A DNA stretch of 64,000 nt, taken from positions 1 through 64,000 of the forward strand of contig NZ_JADJTF010000004.1 in assembly GCF_016711335.1 (NCBI RefSeq), read 5' to 3'. A model generated the notes under the pieces. It saw only the letters and a program-made list of their open reading frames with translations, searched no databases and was not told where the DNA came from. Below are positions 53,301 through 61,295 of this stretch, piece after piece (position 1 is the stretch's first letter; every line of letters starts with the position of its first letter). Both the position numbers and the translations under genes were made by a program. This DNA comes from Thiofilum sp. (GTDB taxonomy: Bacteria > Pseudomonadota > Gammaproteobacteria > Thiotrichales > Thiotrichaceae).

Positions 53301-53897
53301 TTGGCTAAGTGCAAACAAATAGACACACATATTCATGGGTTGCGACATATAGCTAACTAACTGAGCTAGTGACTCCTGCCCTTGCTCTATCCAGCTCACT
53401 GCTTGCTCTAATACCATCGGGTCAAGACTGAGCCACCATGCAAAATTATCGAGTATAGAACTTAAACTAGGTGTGGTCTGTTTTAGCGCTTGTACACGTC
53501 GCAAGAGACGCATTTGCCCCTGTTCCTGAATTAGCAATGCTTGCCAAGGATCAACCTTGTTACCCAATAAATAAGCCCGAATCGCTTGTAACTTGAGTTG
53601 CACCCGTTGTTTCCATACTTGAGCATCCCCTACAATGGCAGGTAAGGCTTTAGGAAAACTACTCACGACCCGATTGTAATCATGTCCCGCTTGAGCTAAA
53701 CGCGACTCATCTATGTGAATAAACTCATAATCCCAAGGCATAGGGTAATAAGCATATTGCCAATACAGACCCTGTTCCTGTCCGCCAGACGTTAATGGAT
53801 ACCCCCACAACCAACCCAAACGCGCACGCAAATACATTTTGGCACGCGGCTCATTATTTTTTAATTTAGTGATCGGCGGATCGAGGTAATCTTTCAT
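50367..53897 (-). CDS. Large protein of unknown function
   Basis: 1176 residues, no signal peptide and no membrane segments, rich in Leu, Gln and Trp and mostly helical. The N-terminus (YLRARLGWLWGYPLTSGGQE) and a C-terminal region at about 850-1000 (FQMGDYFGTCLSHDGCNFFS, NKRVLYAYDNKGVVQGRC, LLAISDEGHLLNFHPYSH) are the best-formed parts. The second faintly recalls PcfJ-like and other unassigned proteins of large-genome bacteria, but I cannot assign it. The final 100 residues look like TPR-type helices. It sits next to the accessory island. Confidence 0.7.
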   Translation of the reverse strand: MKDYLDPPITKLKNNEPRAKMYLRARLGWLWGYPLTSGGQEQGLYWQYAYYPMPWDYEFIHIDESRLAQAGHDYNRVVSSFPKALPAIVGDAQVWKQRVQLKLQAIRAYLLGNKVDPWQALLIQEQGQMRLLRRVQALKQTTPSLSSILDNFAWWLSLDPMVLEQAVSWIEQGQESLAQLVSYMSQPMNMCVYLFALSQDTTAQRTERLLKQLAHPVWQQGGVIYYLNFLQLYQYSFTHINNPSLLQSIETQERFPRQSSAHAWLDWLEQIMLLTPKERRRQLDVVLLLYKPEILELWYEWCLELEELIQLYKLHSHQHYLDQTYKKLSNKEFDATLKSRHKLVAKQLKHVLESRPIGFGDKNNPLSAIKRYAESQEAMQPLVQINALLERLPAKSKWSAYSTQAFLIHWAKVWKIIDSSAYLRYQRVFKCWTHYLKQASSLEALVARLSPWLGLIEYYKAADHDWPYESIDYHLIYLDFVTDDYERFFSDLAQFCETNQDPPRYAQAFLQFYNTTPKTWPKLNLFKALLDAGVSIDLTNKQQQLLACLVADNYDPERFIGLLKRWYLIENCDKPADYWEALRGALHIVKQSELNLLESIDSHQLWKPLAGLTFYLETLEQLKQEVPALPLQEVVWPKHFDHYPKELKPTLLFILRHHAKPEALAERILGQHFRNEALINQEIQVLESKLLQVTDDKLMQRLKTRLANLKHSLIEPPILSAQRLEHLSAKLMQAAILDLLARWQQSCLECLRTDLQQALYLSQPLPEQWLEQTKYQTTLIALKQLSSPERKLAGRLLQADIDQNYPLVTAPPNAHWIARMQAKGLDLTRWLNTWVLTISTQLSNGQTLDLTFKWAESVLEVFQMGDYFGTCLSHDGCNFFSVVTNAADINKRVLYAYDNKGVVQGRCLLAISDEGHLLNFHPYSHLKSEEFNPALLKVLHHLAKALKTIYHIHGKISILMAKDWYDDGVSPLNSENPYLDQWFEFRKRVKKIPAETLLSAFRELLAPEPLTEIMVWELTQLPELEKEPAKRLLIATQACEQGLIGIEMQKRLFEGLYYECHTDYSNELWILSQAWLKEDLVEKINEPYGFMYSGVNLLSQYQPLQFLRLMYQLKSKIEKLNSSLRHDLGVAHARALLACRRPRKALDKLEEVKQLDTTIEIPQDLIDECNRLLKTI

Positions 53898-54041
53898 TTA
53901 GCAAAACAACCTTGTCATGAGTTTTGGATTCACCTTAAACCTTTTTAAAAAGTGCAGGTCAACCCTTAGTAAGAGTATGGTTTTAGATTATAGTAGTTTT
54001 GAACTGTATTAAATCAAACTAAATAACCTCAGGAGAGATGA

Positions 54042-55319
54042 ATGAAGCGATTACTAACTTTAGGCACTTTATTAGTAGCCAGCTACTTACCGCTGCAAGC
54101 TTCGGCATTTTGTGGCTTTTATGTAGCTAAAGGAGGTGCTAATTTATTTAATCAGTCCTCACAAGTGGTTTATGTACGCGATGGTGATCGTAGTATTGTC
54201 ACGATGGGCAGCGATTTTAAGGGCGATGTTAAAGAATTTGCGATGGTCATACCTGTGCCTGTCATAGTGCAAAAAGAACAGGTCAAATTAGTGAATAATA
54301 GCACCATCAAACAATTAGATGATTTTTCTGCTCCGCGCTTAGTCGAATATTTTGATTCTGACCCTTGCGAAATTATGCGCCCTAGACCTATGGCAGCACC
54401 CATGATGCGTGCAGCTCGCCCTATGCCACCCGTAGCGCGTGCACGAGAACTAGGGGTGAAAATCGAAGCGTCTTATACTTTGGGCGAATATAACATTATG
54501 GTGTTATCCGCTAAAGAAAGCGGCGGGCTAGTCACTTGGCTCAATGAAAATAAATATAAAATCCCCGCAGGGGCTGAGCCTGTCATTAATAGCTACCTCA
54601 AGCAAAATATGAAATTCTTTATTGCTAAGGTCAACTTAAAGGAATACTCCAAAACCGGATTTACACAATTACGCCCCATTCAAGTGAATTACCGTGAAAA
54701 GCGTTTTATGCTGCCGATTCGTCTAGGCACTGTGAATGCAACAGGTAAGCAAGATCTATTTGTCTATGGCATTACGCGCAATGGACGTATTGAAACCACT
54801 AATTATCGTACTGCTAAAGTACCCACAGATCTTAATATCCCCACCTATATTAAAACGACCAACCAATTTTCTAGGTTTTATAAAGACCTATTTAAAACTC
54901 AAGTCAATAAAAACGAGGATGGAGTCTTTTTAGAATATGCATGGAATATGTCATGGTGCGACCCTTGTGTCGGTACTCCTTTAAATAATAAACAATTGAA
55001 AGAGTTAGGTGCATTTTGGTTAACAGAGAATAGTGCTACTGATGCCTATATCACACGCTTGCATGTGCGCTATGACCGCGAAACCTTTCCTGAAGATCTG
55101 ATGTTTCAAGTCACAGGCAATACCGAAAACTTCCAAGCGCGTTATGTGATTAATCATCCCTTTGCCGTAAAACCCACCGCTTGCCCTGCGGCTAAAACCT
55201 ATGTAACTCAAACACTTCCTAAACGTTGGGAAGAAGAAGCCAAAAATGCCGCCAGCTTAACGGGTTGGGATGTGAATGCGATTCGGAAAAAAATCGCGGA
55301 AACTAAACCCAAAATTTAA
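54042..55319 (+). CDS. Exported DUF2330 protein
   Basis: 425 residues with a signal peptide ending near ASA-FCGFYV. CGFYVAKGGANLFNQSSQVV, EFAMVIPVPVIVQKEQVKLV and the DPC at about residue 107 are the start of DUF2330, seen in periplasmic or surface proteins of unknown role. CAGGAGAG precedes the ATG. Cysteines in MSWCDPCVG suggest disulfides. It has its own promoter region after a long intergenic stretch. Confidence 0.85.
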   Translation: MKRLLTLGTLLVASYLPLQASAFCGFYVAKGGANLFNQSSQVVYVRDGDRSIVTMGSDFKGDVKEFAMVIPVPVIVQKEQVKLVNNSTIKQLDDFSAPRLVEYFDSDPCEIMRPRPMAAPMMRAARPMPPVARARELGVKIEASYTLGEYNIMVLSAKESGGLVTWLNENKYKIPAGAEPVINSYLKQNMKFFIAKVNLKEYSKTGFTQLRPIQVNYREKRFMLPIRLGTVNATGKQDLFVYGITRNGRIETTNYRTAKVPTDLNIPTYIKTTNQFSRFYKDLFKTQVNKNEDGVFLEYAWNMSWCDPCVGTPLNNKQLKELGAFWLTENSATDAYITRLHVRYDRETFPEDLMFQVTGNTENFQARYVINHPFAVKPTACPAAKTYVTQTLPKRWEEEAKNAASLTGWDVNAIRKKIAETKPKI

Positions 55320-55336
55320 TAATTATTGCGTCTATT

Positions 55337-55367
55337 AAGGAGCACCTTATTAATGGGGTGCTTCCTT
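55337..55367. terminator. Hairpin between DUF2330 and dusB
   Basis: AAGGAGCACC and GGTGCTTCCTT pair with one bulge around a ten-base loop, between convergent genes. No strong T-run follows. A bidirectional stop is plausible. Confidence 0.55.
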
Positions 55368-55374
55368 GAATCCC

Positions 55375-56406
55375 TCAGTGGAAATCACTCTTGCCAATAA
55401 CAGTGTCATCAGCATCAAGTTTGTTAAGACTAATACCCTGCTCAATCAGCGCTGTTAGATACTGCTCGGTTAATTGCGCTTGTGTAGCCGTACTTTCCTC
55501 GGCATACATCGCGGCTCGAAACGTATTACTATTAGGTAAGCCTTGGGTATACCAAGCAATATGTTTGCGTGCAATACGACAACCTGAATATTCATCATAA
55601 AAGCTATATAAATCATTGAGATGACTCAGTAATACTTCACGTACTTCAGTGAGTTCAGGGGGAGATAGCAATTCACCTGTTTGTAAATAGTGCTGAATTT
55701 CACGGAAAATCCACGGACGACCTTGAGCCGCTCGCCCAATCATCAGCGCATCGGCTTTAGTTTCATCTAGCACTTGTTTAGCTTTTTGTGGGCTATCAAT
55801 ATCGCCATTAGCAATCACTGGAATCCTAAGCTGCTGCTTAACCTCAGCGATTAATGCATAATGCGCATGCCCCGTATACATTTGGTCACGAGTACGCCCA
55901 TGAATCGCTAGTGCTGCAATACCTGCCTGCTCTGCTAGTTGAGCCACGCGCAGAATATTTTCTTTGCCGTAAGCAAAACCTAAGCGCGTTTTTAGTGTTA
56001 CGGGCACATCAACCGCATCAACAACGGTTTCTAAAATGCGTTTAACTAAATCTTCATCCTGCAAAAGTGCTGATCCTGCTAGCTTTTTACAAATCTTTTT
56101 GGCAGGACAACCCATATTAATATCAACTATTTGCGCACCATTAGCCACTTGATAACGCGCTGCTTCAGCGAGTAAGGCGGGTTCTGATCCAGCAATTTGG
56201 GCAGAAATAGGGGCGAGTTCACCGTCAAAGTTGGCACGATAAAATGATTTCTTTTGCGCGTATAAGGTCGCGTCAGCGGTCATCATTTCACTGACCGCAT
56301 GTCCCGCGCCAAAATATTTACATAAAGTCCGAAACGGACGATCCGTGACTCCCGCCATAGGAGCCACAATGAGATTATTAGTGAGTGTATAAGAACCTAT
56401 ATTCAT
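55375..56406 (-). CDS. dusB: tRNA-dihydrouridine synthase B
   Basis: 343 residues from the ATG at 56406 (a TTG start would add six). NNLIVAPMAGVTDRPFRTL is the FMN-site motif, the catalytic Cys is in MGCPAKKICKKLAGSALL, and IHGRTRDQMYTG and MIGRAAQGRPWIF are DusB landmarks. It reduces specific uridines in the tRNA D-loop. In many gammaproteobacteria fis follows in the same operon; here a convergent DUF2330 gene follows instead. Confidence 0.93.
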   Translation of the reverse strand: MNIGSYTLTNNLIVAPMAGVTDRPFRTLCKYFGAGHAVSEMMTADATLYAQKKSFYRANFDGELAPISAQIAGSEPALLAEAARYQVANGAQIVDINMGCPAKKICKKLAGSALLQDEDLVKRILETVVDAVDVPVTLKTRLGFAYGKENILRVAQLAEQAGIAALAIHGRTRDQMYTGHAHYALIAEVKQQLRIPVIANGDIDSPQKAKQVLDETKADALMIGRAAQGRPWIFREIQHYLQTGELLSPPELTEVREVLLSHLNDLYSFYDEYSGCRIARKHIAWYTQGLPNSNTFRAAMYAEESTATQAQLTEQYLTALIEQGISLNKLDADDTVIGKSDFH

Positions 56407-56499
56407 GGGCGCGAAGTGTAGCAAAACCCATTAAAGTTTTGCGATATACTCAAGGTTAAAATCATCTAGTTAGCCCATTCAAACTGTGAGCCTAAAACC

Positions 56500-56835
56500 A
56501 TGCCTAGCACTTTACAAACCGTTGCGCGGGATAATGAAGGGTATTTATTAAACCCCAATGACTGGTCAGAACTACTGATGGAGCAATTAGCTACGGAGCA
56601 AGAATTGGTCTTAAGTGAGGAGCAACGTGGCATTATATTATTTGTACGTGACTATTATGACCAGAATGCAACCGTACCCGAAGCGCGTAAAGTATTGAAA
56701 TATATGACTGAGCAATGGGGTAAAGATAAGGGCACACGCAAATATTTATATCAACTCTTTCCACACGGCTATGCACAACAAGCCTGCAAAATGGCGGGAA
56801 TGCGTAAACCTTTAAAACTAATGTTAGATTTGTAA
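56500..56835 (+). CDS. DsrC/TusE-family sulfur-relay-like protein with one shifted cysteine
   Basis: 111 residues. YLLNPNDWSELLMEQLA, EEQRGIILFVRDYYDQN and LYQLFPHGYAQQACKMAG are the family landmarks. In DsrC the C-terminal arm has two cysteines ten residues apart; TusE keeps only the last. Here the inner one is present (Cys96) and the outer position (107) is Leu, with four extra residues after it. It therefore cannot do the usual TusE transfer through the terminal Cys. It may be a regulatory or RspA-like paralogue. Confidence 0.85.
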   Translation: MPSTLQTVARDNEGYLLNPNDWSELLMEQLATEQELVLSEEQRGIILFVRDYYDQNATVPEARKVLKYMTEQWGKDKGTRKYLYQLFPHGYAQQACKMAGMRKPLKLMLDL

Positions 56836-56848
56836 ACTCCTTATCTCA

Positions 56849-56876
56849 TAGAGGTCAAACGGACGCTTGACCTCTA
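56849..56876. terminator. Hairpin between DsrC-like gene and argO
   Basis: TAGAGGTCAA and TTGACCTCTA are perfect ten-base arms with an eight-base loop, 13 bases after the DsrC-like stop and 11 before the argO stop. It is a likely bidirectional terminator. Confidence 0.6.
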
Positions 56877-56887
56877 ATATTGAGTGC

Positions 56888-57508
56888 TTAACTATTATTA
56901 AAACTATTAACTAACAATAAGATAGCCAATATCCACATAGTAGCCGCTACTATTAAATCCAGTATTTGCCAGCTTTTAGGGTTAGCGAACCAAGGTGCTA
57001 GTAAACGTCCACCCCAACCCAAAGTAATAAACCAGCATAAGGAAGCTAAACTAGCACCCAAAGCAAACCACCAACTTTGAGGTGTAGGTAATTGACCACC
57101 TATGCTACCTAATAATACGACGGTATCTAAATACACATGAGGATTTAGTAAACTCAATGCTAGCAAGGTGAGTACCGTAGTTTTTAAAGCCATTGGTTTT
57201 AACTCTTGAGTGGTTAAAGCACTCGGTTTTAAAGCACGCTGCAAGGCATAAGTACCATATAAAGCTAAAAAAGCAGCCCCACCCCAAGTCGCTAAGGTAA
57301 TTAATGGCGGATACTCCTGAATCAGCGCACCTAAGCCCCATACCCCTGACCAAATTAAGAGCGTATCTAAGGCCACACAGACCAATACCATCGCACCAAT
57401 ATGTTGATTTCTAATGGCATTACTCAAAACAAACGCATTTTGTGAACCGATGGCCATTATTAGGCTGCCACCCATGCCAAACCCTTTTAATAAGGCTAAC
57501 CCTGACAT
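56888..57508 (-). CDS. argO: LysE/ArgO-family amino-acid exporter
   Basis: 206 residues with about six membrane segments. GGSLIMAIGSQNAFVLSNAI and ALSLLNPHVYLDTVVLLGSI are the signature of LysE/ArgO exporters of basic amino acids. It is divergent from an ArgP-like regulator, the arrangement of lysE/lysG in Corynebacterium. Arginine versus lysine preference cannot be read from the sequence. Confidence 0.88.
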   Translation of the reverse strand: MSGLALLKGFGMGGSLIMAIGSQNAFVLSNAIRNQHIGAMVLVCVALDTLLIWSGVWGLGALIQEYPPLITLATWGGAAFLALYGTYALQRALKPSALTTQELKPMALKTTVLTLLALSLLNPHVYLDTVVLLGSIGGQLPTPQSWWFALGASLASLCWFITLGWGGRLLAPWFANPKSWQILDLIVAATMWILAILLLVNSFNNS

Positions 57509-57619
57509 TTTGTATCCCCTAATAGTGAATGATTAATAGGCGCTACTATGCCCAAGCCAAAATATTTAGTAAATTTAATAATTTTTCATTATCTTAAATT
57601 TATCTAAAGATTTTAGCGT

Positions 57620-58516
57620 ATGGATATTGATCTCAAAGGCTTAAGTGCATTTATGGCGATTATGCGCCAAGGTAATTTTGATCGAGCAGCGCAATCCCTG
57701 TTCATTACGCCCTCGGCTATTTCTCAACGTTTGAAATTATTAGAGGAAAAGCTTGGGCAGACCTTGGTAGTTCGTAGCTTACCTGTGCGTCCTACTCCAG
57801 CAGGAGCGGCATTATTAAAATATGGGCAGCAATTGGAACAATTAGGGCATATTTTAGAGCACGATTTGCAGCCCACTAATCAACAAGGCTGGCTAAAAAT
57901 GGCGATTGCGGTGAATGCCGACACGTTAGCAACATGGCTTTTGGAGTGTTTAGCCCCTTGGTGTAAGGCTCAACGGGTTGTTTTAGATATTCGAGTTGAT
58001 GATCAAGATCAAACCCATCATTTGTTACAACAAGGTGAGGTAGTGGCGTGCATGAGCGCTCGTGAAAAAGTGAGCCAAGGCTGTCGCTGCATCCCTTTGG
58101 GTAAGGTGCGCTATCAATGTATGGTTAGCCCTGACTTTTATAGTGAATATTTCCCAACAGGCGTCACCAGAGAAACTTTACTCAAAGCACCGATGGTAAG
58201 GTTTAACCTCAAAGATGATTTACAGCATGCCTATTTACGCCAGCATTTTGAATTAGATGGGGAAAATCTAGTACAACACACCCTGCCTTCCGCCGAAAGT
58301 TTTGTGCAAGGTTTAATACTAGGAATGGGATTTGGTATGGCCCCCGAAATACAAGTACAAAAACAATTGGAAAAGGGGCAATTAATTTATCTCACGCCAG
58401 AGTTACCGCTTGATATTCCTTTATTTTGGCATCAATGGGGCATTGAAACTGAACTGATGCGCAGTCTTAATTCCGTCATTTTAGCGGGTGCTAAACAAGT
58501 GCATTATCTTAATTGA
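57620..58516 (+). CDS. argP: ArgP/LysG-type LysR regulator
   Basis: 298 residues. The HTH region (LSAFMAIMRQGNFDRAAQSL, FITPSAISQRLKLLEEKLGQ) and the TLVVRSLPVRPTPAG segment after it are those of ArgP. ArgP activates the exporter gene in response to basic amino acids. Its divergence from argO across a 111-base AT-rich gap supports that role here. Confidence 0.88.
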   Translation: MDIDLKGLSAFMAIMRQGNFDRAAQSLFITPSAISQRLKLLEEKLGQTLVVRSLPVRPTPAGAALLKYGQQLEQLGHILEHDLQPTNQQGWLKMAIAVNADTLATWLLECLAPWCKAQRVVLDIRVDDQDQTHHLLQQGEVVACMSAREKVSQGCRCIPLGKVRYQCMVSPDFYSEYFPTGVTRETLLKAPMVRFNLKDDLQHAYLRQHFELDGENLVQHTLPSAESFVQGLILGMGFGMAPEIQVQKQLEKGQLIYLTPELPLDIPLFWHQWGIETELMRSLNSVILAGAKQVHYLN

Positions 58517-58657
58517 CTGATAAGTATAATTTATTGATATTAAGTTCAAACCATTTATAAGCATCCCTTATCCATTAATCTTTAATAACACGCTTATGTG
58601 CAGAATGTTCGATAAGTTTTAGCCTTGTGTTTTTTTAATGACATAAGGAACTGTCAA

Positions 58658-59170
58658 ATGTTTAATATGAATATGAATGCTATGCCTTTTTGGAATAATG
58701 ATTTTGCAGCTCCACGTCCTTTTGGAGGTGATTGTAATGTCGGCAGAGGTGTAGGACGTGGGCTGGGCTTGCAACGCGGGAGTGGTAATGACTTTAACTG
58801 GAGCGCTTCTTTTGGTGCTCGCGGCGATCTCAGTAATTTAGGTGACCTAGGCGCTTTAATACAATTCTTGCTGCAAACTCTACAAGGAATGGAACAAAAT
58901 CTAGGCGCTAAACCCGACTATATGTCTCCTAATGCTGCCTTGCCTAAGGCTTATGCAGCCGATGCTGTAATGGTAGATACGATGACCGTAGATGACACAT
59001 TGCGTAGCACTGCAACCACTAGCAGTAGCACACCCGATGCCGTTGTTGCTGAGGCTACCGTGTTAGAATCCACTTCAACTACTACTGTCACCAGCTCTGC
59101 TCCAAGTAGTACTGCTGTAAGTGCTGCTCCCGCTAACACTGAACATGCTAGTGATGGTCATAGCCATTAA
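58658..59170 (+). CDS. Low-complexity protein of unknown function
   Basis: About 170 residues from the ATG at 58658, preceded by AAGGAA. Residues 1-60 are rich in Asn, Met, Phe, Gly and Arg (MFNMNMNAMPFWNNDFAAPR, GRGVGRGLGLQRG), a short helix follows (LIQFLLQTLQGMEQNLG), and residues 95-160 are almost all Ser, Thr, Ala and Val. It ends in Asp-Gly-His-Ser-His. There is no signal peptide. The protein is probably disordered. Function unknown. Confidence 0.7.
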   Translation: MFNMNMNAMPFWNNDFAAPRPFGGDCNVGRGVGRGLGLQRGSGNDFNWSASFGARGDLSNLGDLGALIQFLLQTLQGMEQNLGAKPDYMSPNAALPKAYAADAVMVDTMTVDDTLRSTATTSSSTPDAVVAEATVLESTSTTTVTSSAPSSTAVSAAPANTEHASDGHSH

Positions 59171-59183
59171 TTGAATAAGTTAC

Positions 59184-59220
59184 TGAAAGGGCAAAAGTAG
59201 CGATGGTTTTTGCCCTTTCA
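59184..59220. terminator. Terminator hairpin between convergent genes
   Basis: TGAAAGGGCAAAA and TTTTGCCCTTTCA are perfect 13-base arms with an 11-base loop. The A/T ends act as T-run on both strands. It serves the low-complexity gene and the dioxygenase gene. Confidence 0.75.
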
Positions 59221-59267
59221 ATCTTAATCCTTTAATTTCACTCTAAATAAATCCAACCTAATCAAAT

Positions 59268-60683
59268 TCAAAGCGGTGCAGTATGGGCGAAAATATTAGC
59301 GTAATATTCCCCTTCCAAAGGCTCAGGTCGACCGTGTTGCAAACGCGCTGACTCATAAAACACCACATCACCTACTTGCATATTCAGTTTATGAATTTTT
59401 CCCCGATGATCTGCAATATGTAACGCCCAGTCTTTATCAACCTGTTGCGCGACATTAATAATCATACTGACCTGATGGGTATCAATACGGTCTACATGCA
59501 TTTTCAAAGTAGCACCACGCTGATACTCCCGAATCCCATAAACAGCACTAGGCTTAAGCTTAACTCGCACCCAATCTTCTAACATCGGGCAAATCGTATT
59601 AAAAATCGCTTGGCGTAATTCATCACTTAATTCGATCATTTTTGCCGGATGACGCTCAGTAGTGGTTTGAATATAAGTACCTATCGCATCATTCATCTCT
59701 AAAGCAATATGCTCTTTTCTACCTATTTGATAAAAATCAGTAATACGTTGAAATAACTCTTCGGGCAAACGGGTTTTCTTAAATCCTTCAGAGGTAAAAA
59801 AAGGTAATTGCTTATAGGGTAAAGCTTTAAAAGGAGTAGTCATTGAGCCTTTCGTTCTAAACCACTTAGTAATAATCACCTTTTCGCCACGCAGTACAGG
59901 TTTAGCCCAATGAGCCGTATCAGGATTCACCTCGCCTTTAGCCGTTAGATTATTCCAAACCACCGCCATACCCCGTTTAGGCTTAACTTCCAAACCTATT
60001 TCAGTAAAGCAGGTCTCACCGCCCTCTTGCACATCGGTTAAATAAATCATAAAAGTCCAAGTGCGCTGCCCCATTTCACTAGCAAACTTTTCAAATTCCC
60101 AAGTATTAGGTTCAAAGTAGTCGGTATGCTTTTTAAATTGTTGCCCTAATTGATAATATTGACCTTGTGTTCCTTCTGAGCGCTCTGGCTCAATGCCCAT
60201 ATACTCCGCCATACGTTGATCAATTTCTTGAGTAAGTACATCAGGCTCTACCGAGAGTTCACAGGTTTGACTGGTACGAAAATACTTATCTGGCTCATCG
60301 GGATTAGTGATGGTTGAAGGGCGACAACGGCTTTTAATACGTGCCGTTAATGCCTCACACTCATCAGCACTTAAAAAATCTTCTACTAGATACAAATGCA
60401 CCCGATCTGAATTCAAGCGTTGGGCAAAAGCTAATTGAATCGCATCGAATGCCTGATAACTCAATTGCTCCGGTGATTTAAGCGGTCTAGTATTTGCCAA
60501 TAGTTGATTCATACGAGTAATCAGCTCACTAGACTGCGGCAAATAGTGCATTTCATGCACAATACTCAAAGGGTGAAATCCCGCATTAACTAAAATAGCG
60601 ACCATTTCCTCTTTGTCACACCCGCGTGACAAATTAAGTTGAACCCACTCTTTCCAACTCTGATCCATTTGTGTGTGCATCAT
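59268..60683 (-). CDS. Tandem 2-oxoglutarate/Fe(II) dioxygenase (prolyl-4-hydroxylase-like)
   Basis: 471 residues holding two double-stranded beta-helix domains. The first has His186-x-Asp188 (KKHTDYF), a later His and Lys in TAHWAKPVLRGEKVIITKW. The second has His396-x-Asp398 (KMHVDRIDTHQ) and a distal His in RLQHGRPEPLEGEYYANIF. The N-terminal 90 residues are helical. Both domains keep their iron ligands by eye, but the second lacks the clear Lys/Arg of the first and may not bind 2-oxoglutarate in the same way. Substrate unknown. Confidence 0.8.
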   Translation of the reverse strand: MMHTQMDQSWKEWVQLNLSRGCDKEEMVAILVNAGFHPLSIVHEMHYLPQSSELITRMNQLLANTRPLKSPEQLSYQAFDAIQLAFAQRLNSDRVHLYLVEDFLSADECEALTARIKSRCRPSTITNPDEPDKYFRTSQTCELSVEPDVLTQEIDQRMAEYMGIEPERSEGTQGQYYQLGQQFKKHTDYFEPNTWEFEKFASEMGQRTWTFMIYLTDVQEGGETCFTEIGLEVKPKRGMAVVWNNLTAKGEVNPDTAHWAKPVLRGEKVIITKWFRTKGSMTTPFKALPYKQLPFFTSEGFKKTRLPEELFQRITDFYQIGRKEHIALEMNDAIGTYIQTTTERHPAKMIELSDELRQAIFNTICPMLEDWVRVKLKPSAVYGIREYQRGATLKMHVDRIDTHQVSMIINVAQQVDKDWALHIADHRGKIHKLNMQVGDVVFYESARLQHGRPEPLEGEYYANIFAHTAPL

Positions 60684-60848
60684 AGACTCACATTATTATT
60701 AGCAACTCAGGACTCAGTATAAAATATTTCAGCTACCCTCCAAGCCAGCGCCTGCACTAACGTAGCGAGTTAATGGATAGACCACAACACCACACTATCA
60801 CCACACCGCAAGCCTTGCCTAGCTCTCACAAAGACTTTTTTAGAAACG

Positions 60849-60878
60849 ATTTCGGAAAAATTTCGGAAAAATTTCAGG
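60849..60878. repeat. Short tandem repeat before secreted-protein genes
   Basis: ATTTCGGAAAA occurs twice in perfect tandem at 60849-60870 and a third, partial copy (ATTTCAGG) follows. It is 90 bases before the first exported-protein gene. One helical turn spacing suits side-by-side regulator binding. Confidence 0.55.
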
Positions 60879-60967
60879 ATTAAACTGGCTAAATCAGCAA
60901 CACTTCTAAACAGCTAATAGCAAAACTCACATACCCAACTTTCAGACGCCTTGCGAAGGAGGAATTT

Positions 60968-61255
60968 ATGATTAGGTTATTGTTGAGTATTAGTACCTTT
61001 CTCTTAATGGTATTCAACGTCTCTGCCTATGCTCTCAGCAACTCTGCCCCCACGACATCCTCTTTCACCTGTAACTCTGCTTTTTGCCAGTGCAAAGGTG
61101 AGACCGATTGTAATGATATGATTAATAGTAATGTTTGTGGAACATTAGCAGACTGTAATCCTAAAACAGATACTTGCACTTGCTTTAGGTTTGCTAGAAC
61201 ACCTAGTAATTCAAAGAAAATTGAGTTTTATAAGCCTCCCGTGAATTTAAAATAA
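60968..61255 (+). CDS. Small exported cysteine-rich protein
   Basis: 95 residues: a signal peptide (LLLSISTFLLMVFNVSAYA) and a mature part with eight cysteines in about 40 residues (CNSAFCQCKGETDC, VCGTLADC, CTCF). Even Cys number and spacing suggest disulfides in the periplasm or outside. AAGGAGG precedes the ATG. It heads a run of five exported-protein genes. Function unknown. Confidence 0.72.
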   Translation: MIRLLLSISTFLLMVFNVSAYALSNSAPTTSSFTCNSAFCQCKGETDCNDMINSNVCGTLADCNPKTDTCTCFRFARTPSNSKKIEFYKPPVNLK

Positions 61256-61295
61256 CCAACTACTTAGTTATTTTATCAAAAAAATGGGATTTATT

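Noticed and set aside
54736..54933. 65-codon plus-strand frame inside the DUF2330 gene
   Set aside because: It lies entirely inside a conserved coding region in another frame.
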